A stretch of 64,000 bases of DNA, taken from NCBI RefSeq assembly GCF_963662255.1, contig NC_085059.1, positions 11,007,234 through 11,071,233 of the forward strand, read 5' to 3'. A program made the translations under genes and the position numbers. Positions 1 to 13,900 of the stretch are shown piece after piece; the first letter of the stretch is position 1, and each line of letters starts with the position of its first letter. A model generated the notes under the pieces. That model had not been told where the DNA came from. It was given only the letters and a program-made list of their open reading frames with translations, and searched no databases. This stretch comes from Cinclus cinclus (lineage: Eukaryota; Chordata; Aves; Passeriformes; Cinclidae).

Positions 1-3000
1 AAAACCAAATTAAAATTGCATTACATGTGTGGTTTAAGGCAACATCAGAATTTAGGCTGAAATTCTGTCCTCATGTCACCTTACTGTAACTATGGAAATG
101 TAATACTTCAGAGAATTTTAATTTCTATGGGCTATAGGAGCCACAAAGATCAAAAAGCTCTTGGCTACCAGAGGCATAGAACAGCCTCTAGGGATTATTA
201 ATTCTTCTAGATGATTTTTTGTGTGTTATGTGTGCTTTTTTTACTTTTTTGTAAGCCTGGAGATATTTTAGGAAGGCTTCATGAATAGTTTTTGAGGCTC
301 TCGAGGCTGTCATGAATGATGTCAGTTTGGTCCTTATTTCTTTGAGATTCATATATGCAGTAGTGATAAAACCAGATAGTGAATTGAAACATGTTTTGAA
401 ATACATATTGTAATGAGGCTTGTGTAGCTGGACAGGGACTGAGGGTTTTTTTTCATCATGTTATTGAAGGACACAGGATTTTATCTGGACCTGTGGGGGG
501 AAAAGCCAGAACTCGTTGGTGCTTTTTCAAAAGCTAAAGAAATCTGGTTTTGTGCCTCTGGAGACCCAGAGGTCTCTATGGTCTTTAAGGGGAAAATGTT
601 TTTGTTTGCATTAAGTCTGAGGACTGATGTTAGCATGGGAATTCAGCTGGGCTCCTCCTTTCTGTGGACATCTCAGTGGCCTCTCTTTGTATGTCAGAGA
701 AGCAACTTTGTCCTCTCCCATTAACACAGCTCTAAGTGTGTTTTGAACTGGAGGAGAATTGTAGTTTGTATGCAAAAGGTTAATATAAAGCAGAGTTAAT
801 TTATACAAATCCTTGTGAAAAAGGTTACCGAAAATTCTACAGAATAATTTCAGAGAAGTCATCTTAGTGGTTTCTTGTTGATTTACTGGCAGGATATATG
901 AGATGATTAAAATAATTTACTGATGCCAAGAAAAAACATCCAAGAGGTTTGTTCCTTTTGCATTTCTTAGATGGAATGAATGGAATGGAGGAGAGCAAAA
1001 AGTGGGACATAGAAAGAATTGCAGGTGAGAGACTGCTGTCAGTGGGAGTGAGCGGTGTTGCTCTTGTTTCTGTATGTTGTAGAGAGGAAAAATAGAACAA
1101 ATTAAATAAATTAGTTATCTTGTGTAAATGAACAAGCTGATGATGGAAACACAAGCACGTGGTGAGACCAGCAAAGCAACTTGCAAATAAGATGGTGGAA
1201 TGTAGCATTTGCTGAAGAACTAGAAAGGTGTTGAATCAAGGGTATCAAAGAGAAAATGGTGTTTGAAGGGGCTGGAAGGATATGGTCACTGAAAGGGGAG
1301 AGGTGGGAGCTGGAGAAGTCCTGTTTTTGAGAACTGGGGTTCTGTTCAGCTCTTTGATTGTGTGGTCTTTTTAGTTTGGCAATGTAGTTTAATTTTTACA
1401 ACATAAGGCGAACATATTTGGAGGGTTGTTTTGACTGGCTTCTTGTGACAGTCCAGGCTTTCTGTGTCATCTGAGAAAGGAAAATTGCTGTCCTTAAACC
1501 ACTTGGGTATGATGGAGGCTGAGCAGGAGTGTTTCTTAAGGCTCAGAGTTTACCCAGTGTCATCACAGTTAATGCTCGGAGTGTGTGTTAATGGGTTCCA
1601 GCTTACAACAGTGAAAACCTCTTAATGGAAAACATCAATAAACAAAATGCTCAATAAGTGTGCCTTAAAATTGGGACTGTTTGTCTCATAGAGCTGGTTT
1701 TCACAGTGAGGTGGCTGAGTTGGGGTGACCCAACAGCCATATGTGTGCCCTGACACCACAGGACTGTTCTGCACTTGTTCTCGGGTGTTTTATGGAAAAC
1801 AAATCCTGTGTTGTTTCTGAATATTAGTCTTGCTGGCAACATTTCAGGGAACTTCAGAAAAGCAAGTAGGGTATAAGGTTACTGACAATCTGTAACACCA
1901 AGGACGGAAAATTTGCTTATACAGCCTGGAAAAGGACAGACTGTTCTCTCTGAGGCTGATGCTTCTGCTGTGTCCAGACTGCATCGATTGATTGTAAGCA
2001 TTCATATGGGCTCCTAAAAAAACTAATTAAAAATTTTGCTATCAAGTATTAAAGTGTCAAAGAAAGGGGCAAACCTTTTGATTACTTATTGACCATTTTC
2101 TTTCCATTAATTTGAATTTGGAATGGATCAGAAGAATTCAGTGGGTTGTGCTTCTATTTATTAGTTTTTTTCCTCATGATGAGTCCTTTGGCCACTGTCC
2201 TTATTGTGGGATCTTTCTGAATATGTTGAATAAACATACAATTTACAGATTAAAACACAGTGATGAAGTTTCTTCTACACATAAGAAAAAGCAATTCATA
2301 GGTCTTCTGTCCCTCTCTCAAGACTATTTTGCAGATTCATGTTGTCTGTGCCTTTTCAGCATGTGTTTTTTGGTTATCCAAAGTGTAACAGTAAACACTG
2401 ATACTTACTTTCAAAAGTTGTGGCACAAAGGCACAGATAAAGCTTTTCCTTGGGGCAAAGATACCAGCAAATCCTAAAGTAAATCACTATGGAAATAAAG
2501 GATGAAGAGCATGGTCTCTGCCAGAAGAGGTTCTATTGATTCCTTTCTCTGAAAGAAAATGGGGAGTAGAAAAGAAAAATGTCTCAGTTTGGCCAGTCTG
2601 TGACAAAACTTAACTTCTGACTTCTGTGATTGCCTTTCTCTCTATTTAAACTCTGCAATGACTTTCTATAGCTGTTATTATTAGAAAACCCTTCAAAGGG
2701 AGCACATGAAGGGAGGTTGTCCTCAGACTGACCATCACTTCTGGTGTCCTTTTCAGACACTTTGATGGGCGGTGATCTTGTCAAAGGTCATGTCATTTGC
2801 TCTGTTGGACAGAGCATGTGCAGTCTTGAAAATCTGTTATAGCAAAATCAGATCTTAATTTAATTCCCAAGTATTCTGTGTGACTTCACTGCTGAGAGTA
2901 AATGGTGTTTACGTGGGAAGTAAATGTCACTGCAGACACACTGTCCTTGGTCTGCTGGCCTGTGAGTTGGATCAGAGCTTATACTCTGATTAATTTCAAA

Positions 3001-4897
3001 ATTACAGACATGAGACTTGGTGTAGATACAAAGCCAAAATTTTACTCACCCTTGTTCAACTTTGTACCATTCTTGCTGGAGAACAGTGGGAAAGCTCCGC
3101 TGTCTCGGGGAGAAGCAATCATATCATTATTCTTCTCTTGTTACCAAACTACTTTTATAAAGTCAGTAATTCTGTATAAAACCAAGATGTCCTGATGTCT
3201 GTGAAACAAATAAAAATAATAAAAAAATAACTCCTTTTAAGTAAACTTTGTATAATGTAATAGGAGAAAGGAGAGGTTTGGGGCTTGCAGAGGTTTTTGG
3301 AATTTCTCTGGTTTGGCAGCAGGAGTGCTGTTGCCCCTTGCAGGGCTGCTAGGTGGCTGCATCCATGAAATCAATGGAAAAAGCTAAGATCCTGGTGGAC
3401 CATTGGAGTCTTCACTTCAGGTTTTCAAGGCTGTGGGGAGAATTTAGTTTTTTGTGCATTTCATTTTTTATTAAATCTTTCTCAGTGCTGGCTTTTACCA
3501 CTCCCATGTCCTCTCCCCCCACCTTCTCTCCTTCCTGGCTGAGGTGACTGGCCGTGGCTGTGTCCTGGCAAATGAGATGGGATCAGCCTGTGAGTCCTCT
3601 TTGAAAATTTCAAATTCCTTTAACAAAAACAAGTCCAGGCTGCTGGTGCTTCTGGGTTTGTGTGGCATGGCAGGCTGGTGCTACCATTAGGATGAGCTTC
3701 TGAAGGATTTAGTCTTGTTTCCTCTCCTTTTTTTCTCTTGCAGTTTGCAATACTGCTTTAAAAATTCCTTGTTGATCCAGGATTTTTTGGTGTAATCACC
3801 AGCTGTGTTTTCCTGGCTCAGTGGGGGTGCAGAGCCATAGGTTGGTGTGCTGACGATAACTCCTATTTTCTTAACTTTCTGGTACAGTTTTGAACTGCAG
3901 TGTGGTATTTCAGTGGGGGGTTTGTTCCTAAATATCCCTTTGTTGGGAAAGGTCATTCACAAGGATGTGCTGGCACTGATGCTGGGACAGGCTGTGCCAG
4001 CATGTCAGATGCACTCATATGGCAATCCTAGATTATCCCTTCAAGTGAAAAAATGAAATTGTTGTGGTTTAAAGTGGCATCTAAGTAGTCTGTTGTAGTG
4101 TTTATCAGAATGTGGTGGATATTTTGGGTTTTCCTATCTGGAGGGTGCTGGAACACACAATTAGCCAGAAGATATTGCAGGTAGAAACATTTGCATGTCT
4201 AATATGGGCATAGTTGAACATTGCTATGTGGATGTTGTTTCCCAGTGCAGGATTTTTCAAGATACTGATGGTGTTTTAACAAGAGTTTCTAAGTTTCAGA
4301 AAAAAAAGTCTTAGTCACCAGTAGTTAAGACAATTTTATGTCACTTCCAGCAACTTCCCTGCCACAACCAGCAAGAGCTTTGCATGTCTGCTGTCATGTT
4401 GGTACAGAAACATTCTCTCTGTGTCTTGCTGCCTAGTGAGCTCTGCAAGAAAAAGCAATGACTTTGGGTAATAAAAATGGTATACAAAAGACAGGAGCTC
4501 TCATTTATTTTTGGAGATGGAGTAGAGTAGAGTAGGACTAGAGTACTTTAAAGGTCACTTGTCTCAAATAAACCTTATCTCTCTCTCGAATTTAAAGAGA
4601 TACTGTGATGTTTCCTTGCATCTAACTTGCGCTAAATTTCATTTGCAAGAATATATTGCAGAGTCCTGCAAGAGTGTCATATATACCCATTGCTTTATAG
4701 GTGATGGAAGTGAAGGGGAGTGCTGGCAGGGGGATTGAAGAGCAGTTTTGATTAATTAGCTGTTTAGAAATACTCCTTTGGGAAGGCTGGCAGTGCTTTG
4801 AGTTGGTCATCAGTGGGTTTTTGTGAAAATGACACATAACCTGATATAACAAATATCCTCTTTATTTTGAGAGCTATGTCTTGTTCCATCAGTACTT

Positions 4898-5010
4898 AGA
4901 ATTACAGAATCACAGAATGGCTTGTGCTGGAAGGGACCTAAAAGTTCATCTTTACCCAAGCCCCTGCCATGGGCAGGGACACCTTCCACTAGACCAGGTG
5001 GAGCCCCACT
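4898..5010 (-). mobile_element. CR1 LINE 3'-end fragment
   Basis: Reads ATTACAGAATCACAGAATGG, then GGAAGGGACCTAAAAGTTCATC and CCATGGGCAGGGACACCTTC: the reverse complement of the CR1 3' UTR end, so the element points to the minus strand. Confidence 0.85.
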
Positions 5011-6981
5011 TCTCAGTCTAGGTACAGAAAACAGTGTTCATCACAAAAATCTTAAAATTTCAAATAAATTAGAGAAGACAAATTGTATGTGGCAGTGTGT
5101 ATGTGTGGGTGCTGGGATGTCTTTGGGCGAGAACAGGCTGTGACAGTGTCATTTGTTGGTAAAGAGAAGCACCTGTCATTGTTCTCCTGGGAAATCCTTC
5201 AAAATTGGTTCTACTCTTGGTCCTGCTTACTGTTTTACTGGAACTGTTTTGAAGGTTTGATAATCTTGATAGAAAGGAGCTTAGATTTCCTTGTGTCTAT
5301 GTTACCACGGTCAGCATGGGATTTGATCATGGACAAAAAGATTGGAATTGAAGTCAGAACTGTTTTTGGAGTAGGGAGGTTATAAAGGCTGAAGAGTTTG
5401 CAGCAAACCTGTGGTCTTTAAGCTAGAGGCAGTGAATCCATGTGGGCTAATTTGTTCTGTAATTTCCTAAAACTCCTGGATGTTTCTGTTCCACTGACCT
5501 TCATCATTCCAAGAGCTGCCAGCTGCCTTGCCCTGTCCATTTGCCAGTGAGTGGCACAGTGCTGGTGGATGTGACCTCCCTGGGAAGTGGTGCTTTACCG
5601 TGCTGGGTTGTGTCTGGGAGCGTGGCTGGAGTGCTGCAGGGTGCTCCAGGAGCCAGGGTTACCCTGCTCCTCAGGAACACCTGAGTGCTGCCACAGCACA
5701 GGAACATCCTCCATCCACACTGCAGGTGTCAGCAGTGAAACGGTGGTGCCTTGACCAATGTCCAGGTGTCCAAGGCTTTGAAGGAGAATGTGATGCTTCC
5801 TGCCTCGTGCCCATTGGAAGCGGAGCCTGGAGAGTGCTCCTCTGTGTGTGGCACAGAAATGGGTTCTGTAGGCAATGTGCCACTTGGATTCCAAAAGTAA
5901 CCAGCCAGTGCCCCAGACCAGAATTAAATCAGAAACAAATCTCAAGTTCACTATTGCATATTTTGTTGTAGTTGAGAGGTCACATCTTGGTGTATATCAG
6001 CTCTTCCCCACGTGCTCACAGAGAGGTTTCCTGTTGGCCACTGGATTAAATTTTGTCACCTGAGTCCTTGACCTTTTTGCTGTTCTCAAATCTTGGAAAT
6101 AAGTATTTTCAGCCTGTAAAACTTTTTCTAGTGGTTAAACACAGACTTTAAAGAGTTGTGTTTCCTTTGTATTTAGATCAAGTTCACTGCAGCTTAAGTT
6201 CCCTAACCCTCATTCTGTTGACCCCCTTTCTTCCCCCTACTACTTGGATGGGGTTTTTTTGTGTAGTTTCTGGGATTTTTGCAACCTTTTGCTTTTCAGA
6301 CTTTATTGCTTACATGTGACCATAGATATAAGTTTACAGGTTGGATATTTTATATTTTCTTTTGTTAGGAAAAAACAAAGCTAAAGATTAGGATAGTGAG
6401 GAAGAGTAATGTTTTCTTTCATAGCCCTTTTCATGGATTATTGTGTTTGAGTAGTGACTGCCAATGAGAACGTCATTGGGAGTTGCAAGGGATGCAAGAT
6501 TCTCCCATGCTCCTCATCCAAATTTGGATAGTAAAGTTATTTTGCATTTGTCAGAGGGTCTCTACTTTCTTTCGTTGAGTGTGGGGAAGGTTTGGTTCCT
6601 GAAAAGATAAGGTGGTGCCGCCTGTATTTTGAGAAAATACATGGACTGGTATTTGGTGAAGTACTTCTCCTGTGTGCTCTTCAATTAATGGACATGGAAT
6701 TGTGATGCTTAATCAAAACCTGTTTATCACTTCTCTTAAGTTTAGTCAGTATTTATAAAGTTGATACCAGTTGAAGAGTATTTTCCAGTACTGTCCTTTA
6801 ATTTGTAGGACTGAATATCTAGAAGTTGACATGACTGCGTGGAATTTGGTTTGTTTTACAGAATAAATATTTTTATTTTGATGACAACAGTTGATGCTGG
6901 TGAAGTAGTTTTGGACTTTTTCTGCATCAGAACTTTTTTTTAAAAAGAAATAGTATATAACTTGTATAATTTAAAAATTAT

Positions 6982-7026
6982 AAAAGCACATAGAGAATCT
7001 ATGATTCGTTGATACGATGTGCTTTT
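6982..7026. repeat. Imperfect hairpin with 10-bp inverted arms
   Basis: AAAAGCACAT (6982-6991) and ATGTGCTTTT (7017-7026) are exact inverted copies 25 bp apart. The spacer contains a second small palindrome, GAATC-TAT-GATTC. Flanks are also roughly complementary (A/T-rich). Confidence 0.8.
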
Positions 7027-7860
7027 CATATAGTTGGGTATAATTTGTAAAAATTTTAAATAGTAAATTTTAATATTTTAAAGTAAGTATATGTGACAAA
7101 AAGTAAACAAGTAGCTGAATTAAAGGACTGTTTATTTGACAGTATCCCATCCAGCTCTGAGTCTTTAAAAGCTACTGCTGGTTTTTTTTCAGTAGAAAGA
7201 ATATGTTTGTGAACTTGAAGTTATGCACTAAAATTTAGATATCTGCACATATGTTCATTTACAGATAAATTTATAAAATACAGGTCCTGTTGTACATAGC
7301 TGTACCCAAAATGCATAGTATTATTTCTGTGTTCTCGTTTCTTTAAAGAAAATTCAAAGCGCATTATAGACCAAAGGTTTTGTTTAGTTTACATTACTGT
7401 TTGTTCTACATTGATATTTTCTAAAGGTTATTCCTGAATTAAGGTGAATAAATTGAGCTTATAAAGAGGAATCCTGCTTCTTCATAATGGATTGCAGCAT
7501 CAGCTAAGGTTAAATACTGTGGGCTGTTTGCCCATCATCATATATTTGTCATCTTGGGGTATGTCACTTATCTGTAAATATCCCAGACCTTTGTTTTATA
7601 GAAAGGTGCATTGTTTTCCATCAGTTTTATAAAATGTGAAGTGTGATTGGGTCAGCTTAGTCTAAACTAACTTTTTCTCAAAATGTCTTCCAAGTTACAA
7701 GTTCAAATTCTGTTTGATTTTGATTCAATAATTCGGCAATTCAAATACAAATTTAAATGTGTAACCAAAGTTTTATACAAAACTTTGTCTTCGAATCAGA
7801 CTTAAATGTCTTGTTTTCCTTTCTTTTTCCTGCCTTTCCCCAAATTAATTTTATTTACAG

Positions 7861-7992
7861 CTTCCAGCTGACCTTACCAAGATGCATCTCACTGACAATC
7901 CTCATCCTCAGGTGATGCACGTCCCTTCAAGCCAGTCAGGTTGTAGCATTGCCAGTGACTCTGGGAGCAGCAGCCTGTCTGATATTTATCAG
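7861..7992 (+). CDS. RAPGEF6: RAPGEF6 exon 1 of window: linker after first cNBD
   Basis: 132 nt, 44 codons, enters and leaves in phase 0. It begins [17 protein letters not shown] and ends SSSLSDIYQ, a Ser-rich linker known between the two cNBD-like domains of PDZ-GEFs. The acceptor is a T-rich tract ending TTTACAG at 7860; the donor is CAG/GTAAGA at 7993. No upstream RAPGEF6 exon could be recognised between 1 and 7860. Confidence 0.93.
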
Positions 7993-10900
7993 GTAAGACT
8001 GTTTTGGTTTCATGGTTTTCCTTCCTTGATGTTAAAACTATTCCATAAATAGGAAGAATGACCCTTTATCAAAGACTGGGTAAAACCCTCTTGATGCTTC
8101 CACCTATCCCTGTGCTGCCCATGGGACTCACCGTTCCCACAGACACAGAAATGCAACAAGCTGCTTATAAGGCTCTTTTGTTGCTTTTCATATCTTTCTG
8201 TACCACCAAGTATGCTGTGGCTTTTAAAAGTATCATTTGTTGATTCATGGGATCATTTTCCTTTCTGAAATGGAACAAATCTCTTGAAATCAGCCTGGTG
8301 TTTCCAATACCATCCTTGATTATTTGTATTATTGCTAGTAGCAGATGTTCAGTTCTGCAAACAAAAGTGTGGTAATAAACTCAGTTTGCACTAATTGACT
8401 GTGGAAATTCTAGTGTGGCTTCCTGAGAGTAGAAGTTGACTGAAAGCCAGAAGGTAGCTTCATTTGTTTACTGATAATATGTTTAATAAGTTACTTGTCT
8501 CGTGTCATATCACAGAGCTTGTTTCATGGGTGTTTATGTTCTGTTTGATGAGGGGGCTCATCTCAGGTTTGTGTTGATCAAGAATTTCACAGCTTTTCCA
8601 CTTGCAAGTTGCAATGTGACCACAGTACAGAGTGTAGAGCAGTTGTTGAATATGGTGTAGGTGTAACTTGGTTTTAAACACCTGTTCCTTTTCCTTAGGT
8701 GCTGCTTAGAAATGTTATTTCTATACTGGAAACAGATTAATGATATCTATTTACAGCAATATATTGCTGTACTTGAAAGTTTGAAAAATAAGACATTAAA
8801 GCAAAAATTACTTTAGAACACCTTAAGTATCTCAGCATTTTTGTCCTATTTAACCTACAACCTTACTGCTTCTTTAGATTTGCATGCTGCCAGCTAGATC
8901 AGGAGTAGCTGGCATCCCTGAGGTAGTCTCTCCAAGATGCTCCATGAATTCTTTTATTCCTGAGAGGCTGTGCTGGAAGATGTGTTTTGTATCTTGATTA
9001 TTTTATTCTTTTGTATTTTCTGAATCAAAACTACATCAGAATTGAAGTTAGGTTTGGGTTAGGATTGAGGGTCAAAGAGCTTACAGCTCCAGGAACACTG
9101 GGGCTGGAAAAGGCCTGCCAAGGTGATCTTAGCAGGGTCACAACATTGCTGCTCCTACATCTTTCCTGTCTGGACCAGCCATGGTGATGGGACCTTAGCT
9201 GCAGTGACAAGCTGCCAATAGGCCTGGAGTTAGGGTTGAGAGTGTCACAGATGCTGCAGCTGCACAGACACTGGCACTTGAAGAGGCATTGCACGGCCAT
9301 CACAACAGGCTGCTCGAGTTGCCTGCCTGACTAGTTTGGAGAGTAAAAAGCACTTTAAAATATATTATTGATAACAAAGATATCACTCTAGCAATGATAC
9401 CTTGTAATAAGTGAATACTCTTTATCATGTGCAGGTAGTTGCCTTATGTCTCCTCATCCATAAATGACAAAAGAGCATAATTACTAAACATATAAAAATT
9501 TCGTAAATGAAAAATTATGGAGTAACTTTTTTATATACACTGTAGCAAATAAACTGTGTGTTGGAGATAGGTTTTCCCTTTTTCCCTCTGTGGAATTTTC
9601 CCCATTGTCATGCTAAGATACCTGTTGATTAGGCCCTGGTGACAAGGGTGGGGGGGAGAGAGGAGGGAAACCCCTGGAGATTCAAACAGGCAGAAGAGCA
9701 GACGGGAGGCTCTGGCTCTCCCCATTTCCCCTTGGAGTTGGGACGAGAAGGACGATCGCCGCCTGAGCCCCATCCCTGCCATCCCAGCGTCGGGAGCCAT
9801 CCTCACTGCTGTGGGACCCTGCCCTGCTGCCTTCTCGCTGGAACCTGCCCTCATCCAGCACTCTGCTGAGCACTGGGACCCACACCGTGAGCGGAGGGCT
9901 CTCTCCATCTCTCTCTCTTTCCCCTGGGACAGCGCTGCCATCACCCCCAGCCCTCCTGCAGCTCTGCGGGACCTGCCCGCCCCCAGCACCGGGAACTGCA
10001 GCTCAGGGAAAAGGTGCCTGCAGCCAGAAAGGGACTGGCACTGACTTACTGCTCTGCTTGTGCCTAATTTCATAGCTGCTGTTGTTCTTGTTTGTCTTGT
10101 TAGATATACTAGTAAAGAACTGTTACTCCTATGCCCATATCTTTGCCTGAGGACTCCCTTAATTCCAAAATTATAACAGTTTGTAGGGAGGACGGATCAC
10201 ACTCTTCCATTTCAAAGAGAGGCTTCTGCCTTTTTTTAGCAAATACCTGTCTTTCAAACCAGGACACCGTGGTGCTAGATATTTTGTACACTAAGGAATA
10301 ATTAATGTGAAAACGACTGCAGATTTCGTATTTATTTTTAGGAGTTAGGACTTGTCAGGTAAGAATTTCCTTTTCAGTGACGTCCACCTGTCTAGTTTTG
10401 CATCCTGAAGGAAATGAGAACATCTGTTAGAGAAGTACTGGCTGGCCAGGTTGGTGCTGAGGCAAGTCACCACTGTCAGACTTGAGTGAGATCTTGAAAG
10501 ATAATTTTACAACTATGTATGATCAGTGCTACAGTGACATTAACTGTGAGGTAGCATTAGAGAATCAAGCATTTGGTAAGCTGTGGGTGAAGAGAAGACA
10601 TGCTGCAGACATGTCATGCAGGGGGAAAATCCTCAACAACTCACACTGATTTTCTCCCTCTTTTTTTAAGTGAATTTTTAGTATCTCATTCTCATATGCC
10701 TAATGTGCAAATAGTAGCCTGTTAAAATATGTATTTTATGTGAATTTATGTATTTTATGGGTTTTATTGCAGAAGCTGTAACAGTTAATGTTGGAGAATT
10801 CTCTTATTGTTTGTCACACATCTCTAAGTGATCTCTAAGTATTGCTTGGTAATAGATATTGTGTAATAATGCCATTGCACAATATTTAACACAGTGTTAC

Positions 10901-13900
10901 ATTGCAGCAACACATCAATATAGACAGATACTGAAATCACAAAAAAGTGTTTTCCCCGAATATTCATCATATTATGAAGGTAGAGAATATCTTTGATATG
11001 TAATAAACCTACATTTTGAGGGTGATGTATTGACTCAATAACTGAAAGCATTTTTGGTACAACAAAATACAGCTTTTTATAAATTATTTGGAAAGTGATG
11101 CTTTGCTTTTGCAGTCAGCTTAATATGTTTCATGCCAAGCTTCACATGCCAAACTCTTTTAGGAATATCATTAGTGTCACTAATATTCTGAATAAATAAT
11201 GTAGCCTTGAAATGACCTTTTGAATTAATGGTATTGTAGCATGAATTTTTTCAGTAAGTAGTAAAAACATCTTTCCAGAACTGGAAAACATGATTAGAAT
11301 GGTAGAACCAAATAATGAAACGATGTTTTATTAAGATATGTAAAGATTTTCTCTTTATCTGTGTACACTGCATTCATCAATAGTGTTGAAATGAGGTTTC
11401 ATTTGTTCCAACTACCTCTCAGTCCAGCATAAAGCCCATTTCCAGTTAAACAGGATATTATCAATGTAAAGCTTGAGGTGATACCAGCAGAAGAAGATTC
11501 CTGCCTGTAAGCTCTGCTGTGGAGGCATTGTGTTAAATACTGAGTTAGTTGTGAAAAAGGGTGAAAATCTATGTTTTTCTCTCTTGTCCTGTACTGTTGC
11601 TATTCCCTGTTGGAGATTTCAGTGTTTTGGTGTTCAAAACATGGATACCAAAGTGTTCAAATGTGTTTATTGTAAATTCCAGCTTGCTTGGAATACTGCA
11701 GAGCAGTTGTCTTTCTGTTGCACTGCAGACCTTTTTTAATTCTAGAAAGGAAATTTTATTCCCTACAGTTTTTAAAGTAACTTCTTGCTTGAAGGGGATT
11801 TTAGAATTCTAATTTTTTTTCTTTCAACCCCAGTCTGAAAGTACGTTTAGTTTCAGAACTGTGGTCTTCAGCTGGAAGTAGGGGAAGCTGTTTGTGCATA
11901 CAGCAGTTGAAATGCAGGCTTGTACAGCTGCTTTGACCTGTTACAGGAGTCCTCAGGAAAATAAAATTCAACAGGTATTACATAGGGAAAACATCTTTCT
12001 TTGCCCTTTTATGGGTTTAAGGTGCCGAGCCAAAGTCACAGAGGAATCCAGGTTGTCTCTTTGGATGTGATTGGACAGGGTCTCACCTCTACTCTCAGAA
12101 ATCAGTTTCTTGTATCAATACCTGCCAGTCATCTTCTTTTAGTGACGTAGTTTGCATCGTTTTTTTCCTACCTGTTTATTTCTGTCAATACTGTGCTGAA
12201 AATTTCTCTCTTCTTTCACTTCTTTCAAAATCCTTCATTTGTCACTTTGGGAGTATGTCTTCTTTCGGGACAGCAACATCATTGTCCAGCAATAATTCCA
12301 GTTGTGGTTAAGGCTTTGATATTAAAATGGATTATCTATAAAATATGTATCAGGGCTGTGGATCTCAGAAGATACCCTTGTGTCACGGACCTGATCATGG
12401 AAATCCATATTTGTACAAGATTTGAGGATTGCAGCTTCTGGTTTCCTTTTGTACATCAGTAGTTCATAGATGTTTGTGTTAGGAATAATTTTTATATTTG
12501 ATCATGGAAACAGCTGGAGCATTGTGGATGGGGAGAGCAGCTACTTCTGCAGATGGCTTTATGAACAAAATACTTCCTGTTCCTTCCAGCACTGTCTGGC
12601 CTGCCAGCATTCTGTCAACCGTGTGCACAGAATCTTTGCAACACAGCTGGAGGACCTGCTCCTATTTAATAGTTTTGATCAAAACATAACTTACTTATCA
12701 AGAAAGGAGTTGATTTGTCTGTTTTCCTATAAAGGTTATAAAAATTTTGGTAGAACCTGTAGCCTCAGGTTTTCTGGTTCAGCATGGGTGTATCAAAGTG
12801 AGGATTGGTGCTGCTGTTTGTCTTAGCGTGGAGAAGTTGATATTAGTTGTGGCTATTTAGATGAAGAAGTGCTAGAAGAGTCCTTGAATAAAAGGCTGTG
12901 CTGATCATGTGCTGCTGCGACTCTCCAAGTACAATTTGCACTTGGGCTTAATTCCAAAACTGTTAACGTGAGCTACAGAAGCCAGTAAAGTGATGTAATG
13001 TAAAACAGATTTAACCTCTTTGTATTGTTACCCTCCTCTGAAAGAAGTATATATTTTTAAATGATTTAAGCTTTATTTATTAGGTTTGCTGGCTAATGAC
13101 CAAAATGAGGACAAGCTCCAAGCCCAAGGTTATATATAAACCTCAGTATTTTTTTCTGGTGTAGGAAGACAAAGCTGTTCCTCTGTGCAGGTACTGGAGC
13201 TCACATCAGCATGGAGTGTGTAGGGAGATGGAGACAGTGCAGTCTGGTGTGATTAAATCTCATAAAGTGGATATTGTTTGATGTGAGGCCATAAGAGCAG
13301 GAGAGCAGTGACTAAGTAAGGATGTTTTGGTCAAAATGAAGCACAAGAAGGAGATGCATACAGTGGAATCGGGGACATATGTCCTGGGAGGAATACAAGG
13401 AGTAGTGTCCTAATGTGTAGGGTTGGGATTAGGAATGGTAAGGCTCAATTTGAGCTGTACTTGGCAAGGGATGTGGCAAAAACCAGAAAAGCTTCCCCCA
13501 CTAAATAAGGCAGGAGAACTGATGACATGGAGAAGGCTGAGGCACTCAGCAGTTTTTGTCTCATTTTTCACAGTTTGCTGTGAAAAAAATCTCTCCACTC
13601 CCTGAACATCAAGGCAGGGACTGGGGGAATGAAGTCCTTCCCATGGGAAGAGAAGGTCGTGTTTGAGACCATCTATGAGTCCATGGGACCCAAGGCAATG
13701 CATCACAGGGTCCTGAGGGACTTGTCTGATGGAACTGTGGAGGCACTGTCCATCTGGTAGTTGTGGCAGTCATGTGAAGCCCCCAGAGACTGGAGAAAAG
13801 GGAAACATTATTGCACCCTGTCAATACTTAAAGCAGATTTATTAGAAATACTTTTTTCTGTGTCCTGTAGTGACAAGGAAAAGGGACAGTGGTTTTAAAC

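Larger units (their letters stand above)
1..7860 (+). other. RAPGEF6: RAPGEF6 intron upstream of the first visible exon (5' end outside window)
   Basis: No exon recognised. Mostly AT-rich single-copy-looking sequence. It holds an antisense CR1 piece (about 4898-5010), a GC-richer patch (about 5510-5900) with frames open on both strands that look accidental, and a very AT-rich zone from 6.9 to 7.8 kb with a 10-bp inverted repeat (6982-7026). Any regulatory element here cannot be recognised by eye. Confidence 0.7.

Noticed and set aside
5528..5971. Overlapping frames of 60-147 codons on both strands
   Set aside because: GC-rich patch with open frames on both strands, no recognised protein features and no splice context in phase with RAPGEF6.
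1..7860. Search for earlier RAPGEF6 exons (first cNBD and the linker ending near LPADLTK)
   Set aside because: No segment with matching protein sequence and splice sites was found; these exons must lie before position 1.
9531..10073. Minus-strand 180-codon frame and overlapping + strand frames
   Set aside because: All lie in the GC-rich LTR-like block; several frames are open at once, which is a composition effect.
13410..13824. Short minus-strand frames near 13.4-13.8 kb
   Set aside because: Antisense shadows of a sense CR1 reverse-transcriptase remnant.
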